Part shown: piece after piece, positions 12,536 through 25,510 of the stretch
How the letters are laid out: the number at the start of each line of letters is the position of its first letter
Numbering within the stretch: the stretch's first letter is position 1
Source of the DNA: Trichoplusia ni
Lineage: Eukaryota; Arthropoda; Insecta; Lepidoptera; Noctuidae
Direction: 5' to 3'
DNA: 64,000 nt
NCBI RefSeq assembly: GCF_003590095.1
Contig: NC_039483.1
Location: forward strand, 16,120,001-16,184,000
The notes under the pieces: generated by a model
Seen by the model: only the letters and a program-made list of their open reading frames with translations
Databases searched by the model: none
What the model was told of the DNA's origin: nothing
Program-made: the position numbers and the translations under genes

Positions 12536-13611
12536 GAGTTGATTGAAAATATGTCCTTAAAATGTATCCTAGTAGGTGTATTAATTCTAGATTGATGTCG
12601 TCAACAGAATCAAGTCAAATAATATAAAGAAATACGTTACACTCAACAAAAGCTTCAGAATTTCGTAATCCAAATACTTGATAAGTTATTGCTCTTTGTT
12701 CCATTCCACTTTCTCACACCTATTCAAATCGAGTTGAATAATCACGTTTGTAATTAAACTTCAGATTAATTTAATAGAAGGCTTTATTATTTAAATCTTC
12801 GTGTATTACTCGAGTAAAACACATAATCGTTATCGTATAACAAAATATGATTGGTGAATTGTTCGTTGGTCGCGTAAAATTTCGAAAACTGTTAGTTTAA
12901 ATTGTGTGATTTTGGTTTCGAATTATTTGTCTACGAAAAGTTGGAAATGTTGACTTATACACGGCCAAAGTCACATATCATAATTGACAGTAATAAAGTC
13001 CTGTAAATATCCCTCTGCTCGGCAAGGCTAGCCTTCGACATTTCCCCTATGGTGAAATATTTAGCATTGATCACTGCAGTAGTGCAATACGAGTTGGTGA
13101 CTCTAGATTTTTATCTTTGGGATCATTGCAAGCTTTGACTGCTTATCAGTCGTAAGAAAGTACATATTATAACTTTAATAAAAGCCCCTTATTGCGGAAA
13201 TATAATCACTATGCAGCACTACAAATCAATTGAAAAAAAAAAAACTTTTTCTTTGTATCTCGTAAATTTAAATCGACTACCTTCTAAACTCCACCGCGGT
13301 ATATTTTTGATACAAATGTGTCACATTCCGAGATAAGTTAATGAAATAGCTGAGGCGTAGGATAGGCAGACGTCACGTCACAAGAATTTATTACACACGC
13401 TGTAATAACAGGCTGCTATCACTTTTTAAGCTTGTTAATACGACGTGTTCGTTAGAAGAAACTCTTTTACATTACACGATCGATTTTGAAGATTTATTCT
13501 ATCTTAGTTTAGATTCCATAGTGGGAGTAGTATAGAAATGGTCTGTTAATTAAAAGAGCATATGAGGAAAACAAAAATGACAGCAGAACGACCTGGACGT
13601 CTTTATTGGGA

Positions 13612-13880
13612 ACTAGCTGTTGCCCGCGACTTCGTCCGTGGTTAGAAGATATAAGTGAGGAATGTTTAACGGTAGCCCTCGAAGATGAATAATTTTCCCT
13701 GTTTTTTCCACATTTTCCTACTAATCGCAGCTTGATGGTATATAGCCTAAAACCTAAATACTCCCTACTACCCTCATCCTCGATGAATGGTCTATTAAAC
13801 ACAAAAATATTTTTTCAATTTGAACCAAGTACATAGTTCCTGAGTTCCAAACAAACAAACTCTTCAGCTTTATATATTAG
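13612..13880 (+). repeat. Lepidopteran interspersed repeat relic
   Basis: Begins CTAGCTGTTGCCCGCGACTT and continues GTCCGTGGTTAGAAGATATA. The downstream text matches the reverse-oriented copy at 6905-7110, including the phrases about CTACTAATCGCAGC and GGTCTATTAAACAC. It ends near TTTATATATTAGTATAGAAG, the usual tail of such relics. Likely non-LTR- or SINE-derived. Confidence 0.7.
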
Positions 13881-13999
13881 TATAGAAGTATAGATTTGCA
13901 AGTAATAGCAAGAACCTGGAAACTACGGAAAGAAAATACTCTTTTGTCTAGCAATGAGACCATGCAAGGATAAAAATCCGAGCGTATGGTCCCCCATCA

Positions 14000-14045
14000 A
14001 ATTTATTTATTTACATATTTGGAACCATAAGTAAATAAATAAATT
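14000..14045. repeat. Small inverted repeat, 15-bp arms
   Basis: AATTTATTTATTTAC at 14000-14014 is exactly inverted at 14031-14045 around a 16-bp spacer. The arms are low in complexity, so this may be chance or the remnant of a small inverted-repeat element. Confidence 0.6.
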
Positions 14046-14704
14046 AATTTGGATAATTGATGACCGTAAGACCAATGCTTAACCTCGATCTTTAGTTAGT
14101 CTTTTTTTGTTGCAGTAGTAGCAAGATACATAACATTGTAGCTGGATAACTATCACATTCTTGAGATAGAGTCCGGTGATAAACGGGAAGACAGACAGCG
14201 GTGCCTCAAAAATATTGTTCCGTTTTACCCTTTGTATACGGAACTTAAAACCCAATAACATAATGAAATAGTTATTCCACGCAACTAGCCAAAACTTCAA
14301 CGGCTCTACCAACTCCTCTTAAAGCAAAAGTGTGATATTTGTGGAAGTAGGATGACGTAGAAAACGTAGAGCGTCATCTCTCTTTCCCACCTGCAACAGG
14401 CCCCTGACAACGTTAGATAATAAAAAAACTGCATTCTCCTTACATATCTCTTATCGCTCCAAAGAAAATCGCGAGGATATGGCGTAAACAAAAATATATG
14501 TCACAGGTTTTCATCGATTCCTTTTCACTTCATTAGGCAACAGATCTGCCATACAATATTCTGCTTCGTCAAACGTGGGTAGATTTAAAACCCCCTTATT
14601 TAACCTCCAAATGAGGCCTTCCAATGAGAATTTATTGTGATGTTTAGAGGATAATAGACTTGCCTTCGTAACTTTCAGGGGTAAGGAGTCTGACTGCATG
14701 GATA

Positions 14705-14885
14705 GTCGAGTGTTAAAGGTTACCGCTAGAGACCCTCTGTACGCGAAGTGTCGCGAGTTCGGTTCCCACGTAGGATAAGAGTTTTTGTGATCCGCAAACG
14801 CTTGTGCTGAGTCTAGGTGTCTTTGTACATGTGACTTGAATGTTCGTGAAAATCCGACGACATAGAGATTAAATTCCTTAGTTAT
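14705..14885 (+). mobile_element. tRNA-derived SINE copy (family A)
   Basis: The head contains AGTCGAGTGTTAAAGG followed by GCGAGTTCGGTTCCCACG, a recognisable tRNA-type B box. The body (GTGATCCGCAAACGCTTGTG, CTGAGTCTAGGTGTCTTTGT, CATGTGACTTGAATG) matches the copies at 12395 and 25511. This is the most complete of the three. It is not a functional tRNA, because no cloverleaf with acceptor stem is formed. Confidence 0.75.
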
Positions 14886-15870
14886 AGAGTCGTTTTACAA
14901 GCTCTTAGCGTAATAGTATCGAGAACACAGGACAGCGCACTACACCGCGTAGAGCGCTATCTTCTTTTTCGCAACGGTAACGAAACTACCGAATATCATT
15001 TAAACAGAGATCTAAATTATCGTTGCTGCATGGTGCTTATTGCGTTCTGCTTTATGACGTCATAAAGAGTCGTTAGAGTAAGGGGTGTAAATGTACGGCT
15101 TGATACGATCATCTCTTTTACTCATTCGACTTATGCATTGCATTTAAACTTCAATTAAGCTGCCTCGTTCGTTGTTCTTAGTAATTTTATGATCGTATCG
15201 TGCCCGTCGGATCGGAAGTTGTAAAGAACCCCTTTACGCGGTGGTCTATCTTTCTTTTCGATCGAACGCAAGAAATGTCGTTAGCTAATGAACCAATGGC
15301 ACTTATTTCTATTTACCTACGTACGCCTATTTCCGACCTTATCTAAACGTAGTAAGGTCCAAATTGGTTTGTAGTAAAAAATAAATTGGGCATGTGAAAT
15401 ATATTGCTTTATAAACAGCATGTCAGTTTTATTTTTCTTCTAAAATGGTGCAACGTCTTTTTGATGACCGATAAAGAGTGTTTATGAGATGGAAATCTTT
15501 TTTGTTAGGGTTCGCTGGTAACTTGAAACGTTTATAGAGTATATGATAGCTATTTAATATTTGGTCTGTGCCAACGATCCGTTAAGTTCACGAACTTTGG
15601 CAATGGCTTTAATGACAGTATTCTAAAAAAATATTGTGTCAAATTTGGTAGAAGTTTCTTTTTCCACAGATTTTTTACATAATAATGATTTAAAATAAAA
15701 GGCGTCAAATAAACCAAGTTACACAATTTTAAACTTCTCTACTAGAAATGAAATAATAGAAAACCAATTTCTAACCAACGCTGATGTGCTCATATATTAA
15801 CTATATTTCATCATAATTTACTACATAAAAATATCTAAATAAGCTACGCCGTAGCATAATGAACATTTTT
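14886..15870. other. Non-coding DNA, no gene seen
   Basis: AT-rich with scattered GC-richer words, including TGACGTCATAAAG near 15055. No frame or repeat unit that I can defend. Confidence 0.4.
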
Positions 15871-15874
15871 AAAG

Positions 15875-16367
15875 CTACAAAACCTCCACAATAGCCACAA
15901 TATCGTTGAAATTGCACGGTCCACCTTGAACTTGACCTCTTTCATCACAATAACCCAATCCCCCTGAATCGCAGCTGAAAGCCACTGCGGTATCGACAAC
16001 AGCGTTCTGTACCTTATTTTTCATCCTAGTATTAAAATGGTCTGTTTTCTCTTCGAGTTTTAGTGAAAGAAACAATTTTGATCCATTGTGTTTATTTAAT
16101 AAGTATTGGGATATCGGATGATTTGGTATCGATGTTCGATTTGCTTTCTTCGTCGTTTTGTAAAGATTTGAGTTTATTATTTATAATAGAATAGTTATTA
16201 CTTATTTTGTCAGTTTTGCAATATTTTACCCCATTTAAGTGATACCTACACAATTTTAGGATTAACTTGAAATCGAATAGGAACTTGGGTTTTATGTTCC
16301 CAATAGCCTGTAAATTACCTACAGCTGGGCAATTCCATAAGGTTTCTTCACAACTGTATCCTACCAC
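15875..16367 (-). pseudogene. Two adjoining frames with protein-like content, unknown
   Basis: On the minus strand a frame from 16367 to 16092 (91 codons) is followed directly by another frame to 15875 (66 codons counted from a TTG). The second has balanced codon use and Cys/Gly-rich content near its end (CDSGGLGYCDERGQ). Its phase opens upstream of its first counted codon and overlaps the first frame, as would be left by a frameshift in one older coding region. No domain is recognised. It could be a decayed gene, a transposon remnant or chance; the frames are not long enough to exclude chance. Confidence 0.25.
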
Positions 16368-16376
16368 TAGTTATAA

Positions 16377-17720
16377 GTTCTCCTTAAAAGTCTAAGGAAT
16401 TATATTATGATATAACCAGAAATCGATACGGATCTTCCTATCACCAGCTTAGTAAACCACGAGGCACGCAAAGTGGCCTAATTGATGTAGTACGAAGTAT
16501 GCCCTTTAGGGAATCGGACCCTCGGACCTCAAACCGATTCCCAGTTCAGTAAATATTCCCTTTTAATTTTAATTAAGTGAAGAAGGCAAACATATCAACA
16601 AACGTAGGTAATGAAACAGTAATTTAATTATCTGAAATATTCGTATGTAACGAGATGGGACCACTTCCATTCGTTTACATTTTATTGCTGTGCTAATTAA
16701 ACAAGATAACGAAATTTTATTTAATTTTTGGGTATGTGTGTGTGTTTACCGGTATTTGCTTGGTAAAAAGCTCATTGTACACATATCGTTACCACTAGTA
16801 AAATATAGAGCTAATTTACATTGGTATTATTGATATATTTTCTACATCGTACAAAATGGATGTTTTAAAAAGTTCTTGACAGCAGAACAGAATTAAAAAA
16901 TAGTTTTCGAAAAGAGAACTATATTCATACCGATAGCTTACGGTTCAACAAGGCTTAGTTTAAAGAAAACAACAAAAAAAATAAAAGCTGCCAGTGCTCA
17001 TCGAACATGGTAGTACGATAACAGTAGCAATGCTGAATCGATTTAAAAAGTTACCGCCAGCCTCACCCATCTGCGGGAACAAAGTTATTTAATAAAAATA
17101 TATTTTCCGCGACAATCCCGGGATTTCTGTTCTGTCCCGGTCCGGGAAGGATTTGATGCCTCTTAGCTGGCCGCTTTAATTTTTCGTGGGAATTTTAGAA
17201 ACAATAATCGGATGTAGCAGCGAATGGATGGTTTGGATTTAAAATTCTCGGATTTCTTATATTGGCTCTAGGATTGACTTTTGGCAAGCCATTTTTATTT
17301 TTGGCTTTTATTATTAATTCCGATTGGAAACTTTACATGTTTCTTTTTAACCGATATAACCTGCTTTTTCAAGATGCATTCATTGCTTTTGTACCATCAA
17401 GCAAACAGACTGTCTTTCTACGCTAACCCAACAATAAATTAAAAGATCGAAAAATAAAACCTAAAAATTTCCAAAAACGAAAAACTCCTTTAACTCCCTA
17501 AATGATAATTAATCAGGCAGCATACAGGGCCCTCTTTCAGCACACCTCCATTTAACAGACACGAGAACTATTTAGCGGCAAATTACAAGAGGACGGGGGA
17601 GTTGACTCAATAATTTGAAGCACATCTATCAATTAGAGGCTTCACTCGTTGAGCAATTAAAATGAGTTGTCGGGCTCGACGTGGGGAGACAAGATGTTGC
17701 TACAAGGATGGATTGTATCA
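16377..17720. other. Non-coding DNA, no gene seen
   Basis: Mostly AT-rich. A small GC-rich spot at 17108-17155 contains two CCCGGG/GTCCGGGA words but no frame or terminal repeats. Confidence 0.4.
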
Positions 17721-17721
17721 A

Positions 17722-17790
17722 ACTAGCTCTTGCGTGCGGCTTCGCCCACGTTAATGTCACTTATATAGGCAGGAAGTGTCGTAGGAATTT
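17722..17790 (+). repeat. Short fragment of the GCGGCTTCGCCC-type repeat relic
   Basis: AACTAGCTCTTGCGTGCGGC followed by TTCGCCCACGTTAATGTCAC is the usual start of a large class of lepidopteran relics, here cut short and diverged. Confidence 0.5.
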
Positions 17791-19310
17791 CTTAGACTTA
17801 AGGCCAAATCTGTATTGAGTTTTACATAAATCAGATTTGCAGAAAATATGAAACATGTTGTAGAAAATAAGTGTATAATAGAAATCGAAATCCTCAGAAG
17901 AACAATTGGATCGCTATTTATTTTTCTCTATCAAGTTTAAGAGAAATTGTAGATACCTTGATGTTTATTTTTACAAACATTAAAAGCAAGATACCAGTCA
18001 CAAGTTTCTTCAAAATGTATTATGAACGTACAAAACAAGTAGTGCATCATTTTATCGGCCCACTGTGTAACGCCAGCACTTACTCCTTAGTTTGGCAGAC
18101 AATGTAAACGTCTGTCTGTTCCTGGCTGCGGCAACGTAGTTCCTTGTCATAAAGTAACTATATTTTAAATTGAAATGAAAGTGTCTTATAGATTCCTTGA
18201 GCTAAAGCTGTGTATAGTCAGTCTGCTTGCGACGCCCAGTAACCACCACACCACAAGGGCTAAAAAAAGAGTTATCAATTTGGCTGTATTTTGGGATGGA
18301 AAGTCACATTTAATATGATATGAATGAAAAAAAAAGGCATCTAAAGACAAAAATACTTATGCTGGGAAAAGGCTAAGCAGAAAACAGTATACCTATGTAA
18401 CTACTTCTGCCGCAATTTCTAGATAAACTTAATAAAAAGCTGTTGGATCTGAATAAGTGGAAAGTTGGAACTCTTTCGCTTTAAATGTTCTTTCAAATAT
18501 TTTAGTTTTAATGCTTAATATGTATACCTAAGTGGTTGTTTTGATAGTTTTATTTTAGTTTCTTATTCATTCTTTGTCCGTTCGGCGGTTGTCTGAAATT
18601 GCTTTTAGCGATAAGAGCGGGATGTTCAGACTGTTTCTACATTTACATTTCTCTAACGTATTAGGTACGGTATATAATATTTTGTATGTACCCATGAGTC
18701 TATCTTTGTATGTTTTCTCTTTATATGTACTTATTTACATCCATTCTTTTATGAAATAATACAAGTACTCCAAAATATTTAATGGTGATTTAACTGCTTT
18801 GAAATTTTTACAATTATTACTGAGAATTTTATATTATTATGTATGTATGTTTGTAGTACCTTCTGACAAAGAACTTTCTACTTCTAACAAGAATTGAGGT
18901 ATTTTACTCTTTTCATTTCAACTCTAAGCGAAGACCATGCTCTCATCACCAAAATCGCATTTCGAGCAAACAAAATACAACGCATCCAATCACGTATCCA
19001 CATGAATAAATTAACATCGAGTAAGAGAACGACTCTTTACATCAGGATGCATCCTAAAAAAGGCATTAGAACCTGTCGTTTTGCATACAGCCGTCCGTCT
19101 AGCTTAAGCCATACCGTTTCCTTTACAGCGAGCCATATTGAGTCGCTGCAACTTGGATTATTCATGGAAGTTGCCGTCTGACCGCATAGCCAGCACGTCT
19201 TAACGTAGTCATTTTGGTAACAATGTCTTAGATGATCTAGGTCAACCTTGGAAGCTTGGAGATTTGCCGGGATATCAAATTGTTGAAATCGAAGAACTAG
19301 TTTATGTTAT
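17791..19310. other. Non-coding AT-rich DNA, no gene seen
   Basis: Frames at 17871-18107 and 18894-19181 are of chance length and show no motif. GTATGTAT simple sequence lies near 18839. Confidence 0.4.
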
Positions 19311-19312
19311 TT

Positions 19313-19525
19313 TAGAGAATGCTTTTAATATATTGTTCTGAACCCAAAGTAAAGTTGTTAAAGCACTTGTTATGGAATTCAGAGAGAACGAAGGTACCAC
19401 AAACATCCAGAAGACAATGTAGAAAATATGATTTTTTTCATTGTCCCGACCGGAGATCGAACAAGGCACCTCAGAGCTAGCGACACCTTGAACCGGTGCG
19501 TACGCCACTCGACCACGGAGGTCGC
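19313..19525 (-). mobile_element. tRNA-derived SINE copy (family B)
   Basis: Read on the minus strand from 19525 it starts GCGACCTCCGTGGTCGAGTG. This tRNA-type A box is followed about 50 bases later by the B box TGTTCGATCTCCGGTCGG. The body carries blocks known from moth SINEs, such as CATTGTCTTCTGGATGTTTG, GGTACC and CCATAACAAGTGCTTTA. It is not a tRNA gene: the tRNA-like head runs into a long unrelated tail. The family occurs widely in Noctuidae to my knowledge. Confidence 0.8.
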
Positions 19526-19974
19526 TTTTGAAGCAATGCAATATTTTCTATCGCACTGTCTCAGAACATATCTATATCCATCTTTTGTATAGATCGTCAG
19601 CTATCGTGAGCCACTGGTTGATACCACATCCAATGACAATGACACGGTTCTTTTTGAGGAAAACAAACAAACAAGTTTCTTATGCACCCTACTCAGTTAT
19701 TATCCTCATTTATCTTATGACAACCACACTTATTAAATAGTCATTATTCTAGAGTCATGACAGGTTGATAACTGACTCATTTATCATTTTGTCAACATTC
19801 TGATATTACAATGATTCCTTTCACCTTGACCCGGTAATCAGGTATCGATCAAATAATGTCCCAAAATTACCCCTACTTTGGTATTATCTTTACATATTCC
19901 TATATTGTCTAGTACTTCGATTGTATCTGAAAGTCCAGCAGAATCAATTTTGACTCAAATATTTATTAAACTCT

Positions 19975-20288
19975 AGCTGTTGCCCGCGACTTCGTCCGCG
20001 TGGTTAGAAGATATAACTTATAATTTATACCTGCCTTCTATCTATCTATCTGCCTTCTCTCTATCTTGTAGGATTCAGTCAGCGTTTGCAATGTAAGCGC
20101 AAAAAATGTGTTTTTTACGACCTCTCATAAGAAACCTCAAAAATTGTAGCCTATGTGTTATTCTGATGTATAAGCTATATTGTGGTAAAGTTTCATTCAA
20201 ATCCATTCAGTAGTTTTTACGTGAAAGAGTAACAAACATCCATACATCCATACTTACAAACTTTCGCCTTTATAATAGTAGTAGGATA
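19975..20288 (+). repeat. Lepidopteran interspersed repeat relic
   Basis: Starts with CTAGCTGTTGCCCGCGACTT, then GTCCGCGTGG. It contains a CTAT run (20037-20052) and ends with the typical relic tail: AAATCCATTCAGTAGTTTTT, then CATCCATAC repeats, CTTTCGCCTTTATAATAGTA and GTAGGAT. Probably the remnant of a non-LTR element or SINE. Confidence 0.75.
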
Positions 20289-20290
20289 CC

Positions 20291-23200
20291 TTCCATATTC
20301 ATTCCTTACATTTCTTCTTCAGAAAAAGAATATACCTATTTCGGCGAAATAGCTCCAGTTCACGAGAAAAGGGCTAAAGTTTTAAGGAAAAACTCCAGGA
20401 TTATTCTATACCCTTTTGACCTCATTAATAAGGTAGATTGCCTAAAAACCATTTTAGTTGTATTGACTGGGTTTCCGACATCTTTTTTTGCTCGTAATAC
20501 CGTGGCTGTAGCACTTAGGAAATAAAATACGTAACTTTTTGGCGCTAGGGAAGCCTTTGGCGACTTAAATGTGGAGAGGATTTTAGTAAAATTATGCTTA
20601 AGAGAATTTTTTTTAAGTTAATTGAGTTTTAATAGCCTTGGAAGTTGAAGTCAGATGCAATATGGTATTAATATTTCTACTAATAATTTCATATAGGTTT
20701 GTCAGAATTGCAATAGGTAGGTTTTGACGTAACAAAATTAGATAGAGCTATCCCATACTTTAACTTCAAGTAAATATACAGAATAAGAACCCCGATGTTT
20801 TAGGTAGCAGGAGTGAGGCGGTCCTAAAGGTTTAGCGTTTCATAGAAATTCTTCTTGATAAAAAACTAGATGACGTTTGAATCCTCGTACAAATTTCGAC
20901 ACTTATCTGAATAACTCGACTAAGTCAATGCAGCATACGTCAGCAAATGTGGTTCAGAAAATCCGTACTGCAATATTGCATAAACATGTCAAAGCCTGAT
21001 ACAAATTGACCTAATACCGACAATGCAAGTGCTGAACACGAGGATCTTTCCACGAACGCGGTATTGTTCACAGAATTACACAATGAATGTTTCAGGCCAT
21101 GTTCCATTTGTCAATTCCGATAAAATGCTTCAAATTATCAACATTGACTGGTGCTGTTGGTACTTTGCGGTTTCATTGATTATATTCATATAATCTATTA
21201 TGAACATTACTACCAAAACTAGCTTTTTTGGGGCTATTCTAATTTAAACGTAGAATAAGTTTATTACCCCATTTTTTATAGAAACATGATATATTTTTTC
21301 AATATTATTATCCCTACATAGATAAAAAGCCCGTTTGCAACATATATGAAATTGTCTTACTTAGACCGATTTTTTTTTAATTCACTTACTAAAGTAGAGC
21401 AATAAAACTGGTGAAACTGCAGGTTTCATACAAATCGTCTAAAGAGAGGCAAACTAGATACCTATCTTTATGACCGTACCAAACAAGATAAACCTAAATT
21501 TCCTGTCTATCTTTTTAAAGTGGCAAAAAAATTCATCATCTGTGAAAATTTAGCTTTCTGTATAGCCGTGACATGTTAGTTCATGAGATCCTGCCTATGA
21601 CAGACTGGCTAGCGGCACCCTCATAATACAGATCGTTTTTTGCGCTCTTGATACAGAACCCTAAAACGCATTACCACCCTAGTCAGCTGAAACTGAAGCT
21701 ACGTCAAAGTGCTTATAATATAGATATACTTAATCAATTAGTGTCGATCATTCCTCTGACACGGCGTATGTACGATGCACCAATAATTCATGCGCAGCTT
21801 GCAAAGTGACGTCATACTGCGGTTAAGAATTTACGCTTAATACTTTTTAATTTGTGATGTTTAATATAAAGCTTATACGAATTACGTCGTTTTGTTGTTC
21901 ATATAATATTATACTGTAGTACTATTAAATTTTATTGTTCAAATAACAGGTAATCTAGATTCATAATTGAATTTCTATTCAAGACTTATATCTAGCTTAT
22001 GTGAAATTATGATGCTGGACTTTAACGTTAAATACAAAATAAGAAAACCAAATCGAAATGGGTAAATACATCAGAAACATATTTTTTCCTGTAAAACAAG
22101 TCCCGCTTTTTTTTGTCAACCACCCTTTCTGTTTATCCAATAGCAAGGTGTATTCAGTTGATAAATGCTAAAATTAATTGTATAATTTGTTCGATCCATC
22201 TGGTTCGGTCTCTGGAGTGATCGCGGCGCTAACTTCACAGTTCTAAGTCAGGCTACACTTCGATTGTGGTCTAAGTAATTTACAAGACTAGCATTAATTC
22301 TACAGAATAATATGGATATATGAAAAGAGGTCTGAAAGAATAAGGTGGAAGGCTTTGCCTAGTACTAGGGCTATAAATTAATGGATTAAAGGGGGCTGTG
22401 GTACTGAAAAATCAATTAACTCTTTATTGGAACTTTAAAGGGAAATTTTTCTTAAAATTCTTTTACAGACCATAAAGTTTTCAAATACTAAAACACGTTA
22501 AACGCCATCGCTGTATACGATAAATACCTAGCAAGTAGCTGGAATAGCAATGACGAAAGCAAACATATTTTTTCTTAATGTCAGTACTTCAGTCAGATGA
22601 AAAAAAGTTTACATCTCAGTTTTCGCACGCTCGTAAAGCGACTGCCTTTACGACTTTAGCCTTATCTCTCTCTAATACGCCTACATAAAAAGAGACGGAC
22701 ACTTCTACGAATCTAATTGTTTATTCAAGTGCTACTACTACAATTAAAATTTAAAGTTCGAATATAACGTTAGGGGACTATTGTGTATTCCAAACACGTT
22801 TTGACCCGATGCTTTTTAATTAATACGCATGTTCTGATAGCTTCTAACTTTGCTTTTCTAATCTGCATATAGTTTTAATTAGGGATTATAATTATATTAG
22901 TTCTCGTGAGAATGCAAGAAAATATAATTGTAAGTTTATGGTATAATAAATATGTGTGCTAGGTTTGTTTCTTTAATCATTTGGAGACACGGATCTGAAT
23001 TCAAAAACGAATGAAATCTGAATCGAAAACCATCAAGAGTAATTAGGAAACCAGGGATCTTTTTATCAATTTACTATTTTAATTCAACAGGGACTTAAAA
23101 ACCATTTTTACAATGTATTTAACCATCTTATATCTTTTGTCATTCTAGAGATACGATTTGAGATAAATAATCAAATATATTTTGAGCTTAAGCAGCGTAA

Positions 23201-23900
23201 TCATTCGCGCCGTCACTCTATATTTAAATAGTAAGTTACAGCTAGAAGCCCTGCGACAGGACGTAACAGATCGCTCCGACTGATCACTTGAACCACAAAC
23301 GTCACAGTTGGTATTCGAGCTCCATCCGGGGATCGATTCTAGCCGCCACCGGCTTTTATTCCGATCCTTTGTACTTTTTCATCTCGCGGGGATTAACTAA
23401 ACTTCAGCGGTCCACAGTTCGGTGCCGAGTCGACTTCCATCGATTTCTTATTAGTTTCCTCTTTTGTTTACTTGGCTTTAATTTTTTTTTAATATAGAGT
23501 TTTTGGTTTATTTGCCGATGGATTTATGAGGGTATTAGAGTAGGCGATTGCTAGGTGGGGCAGGGAATTGAATTTTACGGGACGACTCATATTCCGATAT
23601 TGCTAACTTTCTACTTCGATATCGTTCGTGTATATCTCTCTGAACATATATACTGAAAACGAGAAACGAGAAATTTTGGACAATCCAATGTATGCTTTTG
23701 TTACGTACACAGCTTAGTAAAAGCTCGTAATAAAGGATGCAATAAAACAAATACAAATCTTGAAACCACAGCACATAATACGGTAAGTGATCTGAAAACA
23801 AACCACCCCAGTACAGAAGATACAATCCCGATAAATCCACTAACCGTATGAAATGCAAATGCATCAAGGAGGTCAGTCTTTGTATATCGAAATGTTCCCA
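20291..23900. other. Non-coding DNA; GC-richer island at about 23200-23480
   Basis: No defended gene. The island at 23200-23480 holds an open frame (23288-23497) and a TATA-like TATTTAAATA near 23221, so it could be a promoter or transposon patch. The 110-codon minus-strand frame at 23535-23867 is low in complexity and within the chance range. Confidence 0.35.
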
Positions 23901-23911
23901 TTACCGTATAC

Positions 23912-24048
23912 CCCAGTGTAACGCGGATTGAACGTGATTTTGTTATGCAGATGGTCTCGTAGATATGGACAGCGATCGCCGGACGACGCCAATTGCAGCC
24001 ATTGTTGGTGTATGTAACGACGAAAATGATATTGTTGGTATTTTCGTG
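23912..24048 (+). repeat. Dispersed repeat, copy 1
   Basis: Shares a run of blocks with 24517-24636: CCAGTGT, then AGATTGAA- or GGATTGAA-like text, TTTTGTTATGCAGATG, CTCT or TCTC, GATATNG, GCCGGA, ACGCCAATTG, AGCCATTGTT, GTATG and TTGGTATTTTCG. The two copies are diverged and lie about 600 bp apart in the same orientation. Confidence 0.65.
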
Positions 24049-24516
24049 AATTCTATTGGATTATCGAGCATGGGTTGTACGTTTTGTGTTGTTTCATCAA
24101 ATGGGTTTGAAATCTTTGGGGTGTATACGAGTAAATATGTTTACACTCATGAATACTCATGATTTACATTTCCGAATTTGCTTTCATGTTATGGTTATGG
24201 GAATGTTTATCCTTAAAAATAATATCCATTATCCCTGCAGTATAATGCAGTTTTGGGTATTGGTGGAAATTGGTGGCAATGCTATCAGAACCTGTATATT
24301 TGATTCTTTTAGACGATTCTGTTAAAAAATCCAGTTTTTTTAAGTTTTCAAATTATTTCTAAAATAGTAACAAAATACATATAAATAAATCTATAACTAT
24401 AGACACGCTGCCTGGAATTCTAAATTTTCTCAGCAACAGTATCCACACAAACTTCATGATACCTAAGAAATGTTTTGTCCGATAGAACAAGCTGACCCTT
24501 AAAGCCTAAGGGCTAG

Positions 24517-24636
24517 CTCCAGTGTTACACAGATTGAAGGAGGTTTTGTTATGCAGATGCTCTCAGCAGATATCGCCGATGGCCGGAGTACGCCAATTGG
24601 AGCCATTGTTCATGTATGCATTGGTATTTTCGACGA
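24517..24636 (+). repeat. Dispersed repeat, copy 2
   Basis: Same block order as copy 1. The family is not recognised. An ATG-led frame in copy 1 (23965-24162) is not kept in copy 2, which argues against coding. Confidence 0.65.
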
Positions 24637-25264
24637 GTGGACTGGAACAAGTGCGGGGATAGGCCAGCTTAGTAACTATGGACGTTGTAACATGGATGTT
24701 TTGTGATATTGTATAATAGTGTTAAAAAAAATGTTAAAGAGATTTTAAATAATGAGTAAATTGATCCTCGAGCTGAACGTTTCGAGATATGGAAACTATT
24801 TTTACTAGCTGGTTTCGTCTGCCTTTTTCTATTAGCCAATACCGATTACTAAGCCTTTAGAAAAATTAAAAAATAGCTCAGGGCCTATCCGTTGCCATAT
24901 CGCATAAGAGAAGAAAACTTGCAAAGAAATTTGAGTTGTCAGCCCATTTAACTATGTAACACTTCTACGATCATCAAGGTCAATAACTTACGCTCAAATG
25001 TATGGTAGTGACATTTCATTTCGATAAGTCACATTAATCATCTCTAAAATGTCACTTGGTCACAATATGGCATATTCAAGCGAATCGCGAGCGTTAGCCT
25101 TCGGAGAAATGTAGCTTAGGCACTAGCAGTTTTAACTTTGATGCAGTCAGGAACGCTTCAATAATCCAAAATAAACAAAACAACTGCAATTCGTCGTCGA
25201 AATGTGAAGTTTAACCAAGTTCGTAGCAGTAGTTATTATTGTATTAAATCTAATAACTGACGAC

Positions 25265-25353
25265 TATAACTTTGGGTGGTCGCAACAGTGACGTCACAAC
25301 TAACGACCGGAGCTTCGAGAGTTCTGTGCTCAAGTTCTACAAGAAGAGCAGTG
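25265..25353 (+). promoter_or_regulatory. Possible promoter or 5' exon with CRE site and splice donor
   Basis: A GC-richer patch contains the perfect palindrome TGACGTCA (25289-25296), a CREB/ATF-type site. It ends in AGCAGTG|GTGAGTGG with the donor GT at 25354-25355. The frame entering the donor is open from about 25246 and reads plausibly (ending NDRSFESSVLKFYKKSS), but no acceptor or ATG was found upstream. It could be an untranslated first exon of a plus-strand transcript. Speculative. Confidence 0.2.
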
Positions 25354-25510
25354 GTGAGTGGAGAATATTAATTACAATTTGAGGAAACTATTTTCTGTAA
25401 TTCTAACACACTTATTTACATATTATGTGACTAAGGGTGTTCATTGGCATAGGAAGAAGATGATGCTACGGATTAGTTTAAATTATTTATATCTGTGTTA
25501 TGCGGAACCA

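Noticed and set aside
14700..14775. tRNA gene on the plus strand
   Set aside because: The B-box-like stretch belongs to a SINE head with related copies at 12395 and 25511.
19440..19525. tRNA gene on the minus strand
   Set aside because: A and B boxes are present but no cloverleaf closes, and the unit continues into a SINE body.
23535..23867. 110-codon minus-strand hydrophobic frame as a membrane protein
   Set aside because: The hydrophobicity comes from AT-rich codons read in reverse. An overlapping second frame on the same strand is equally open.
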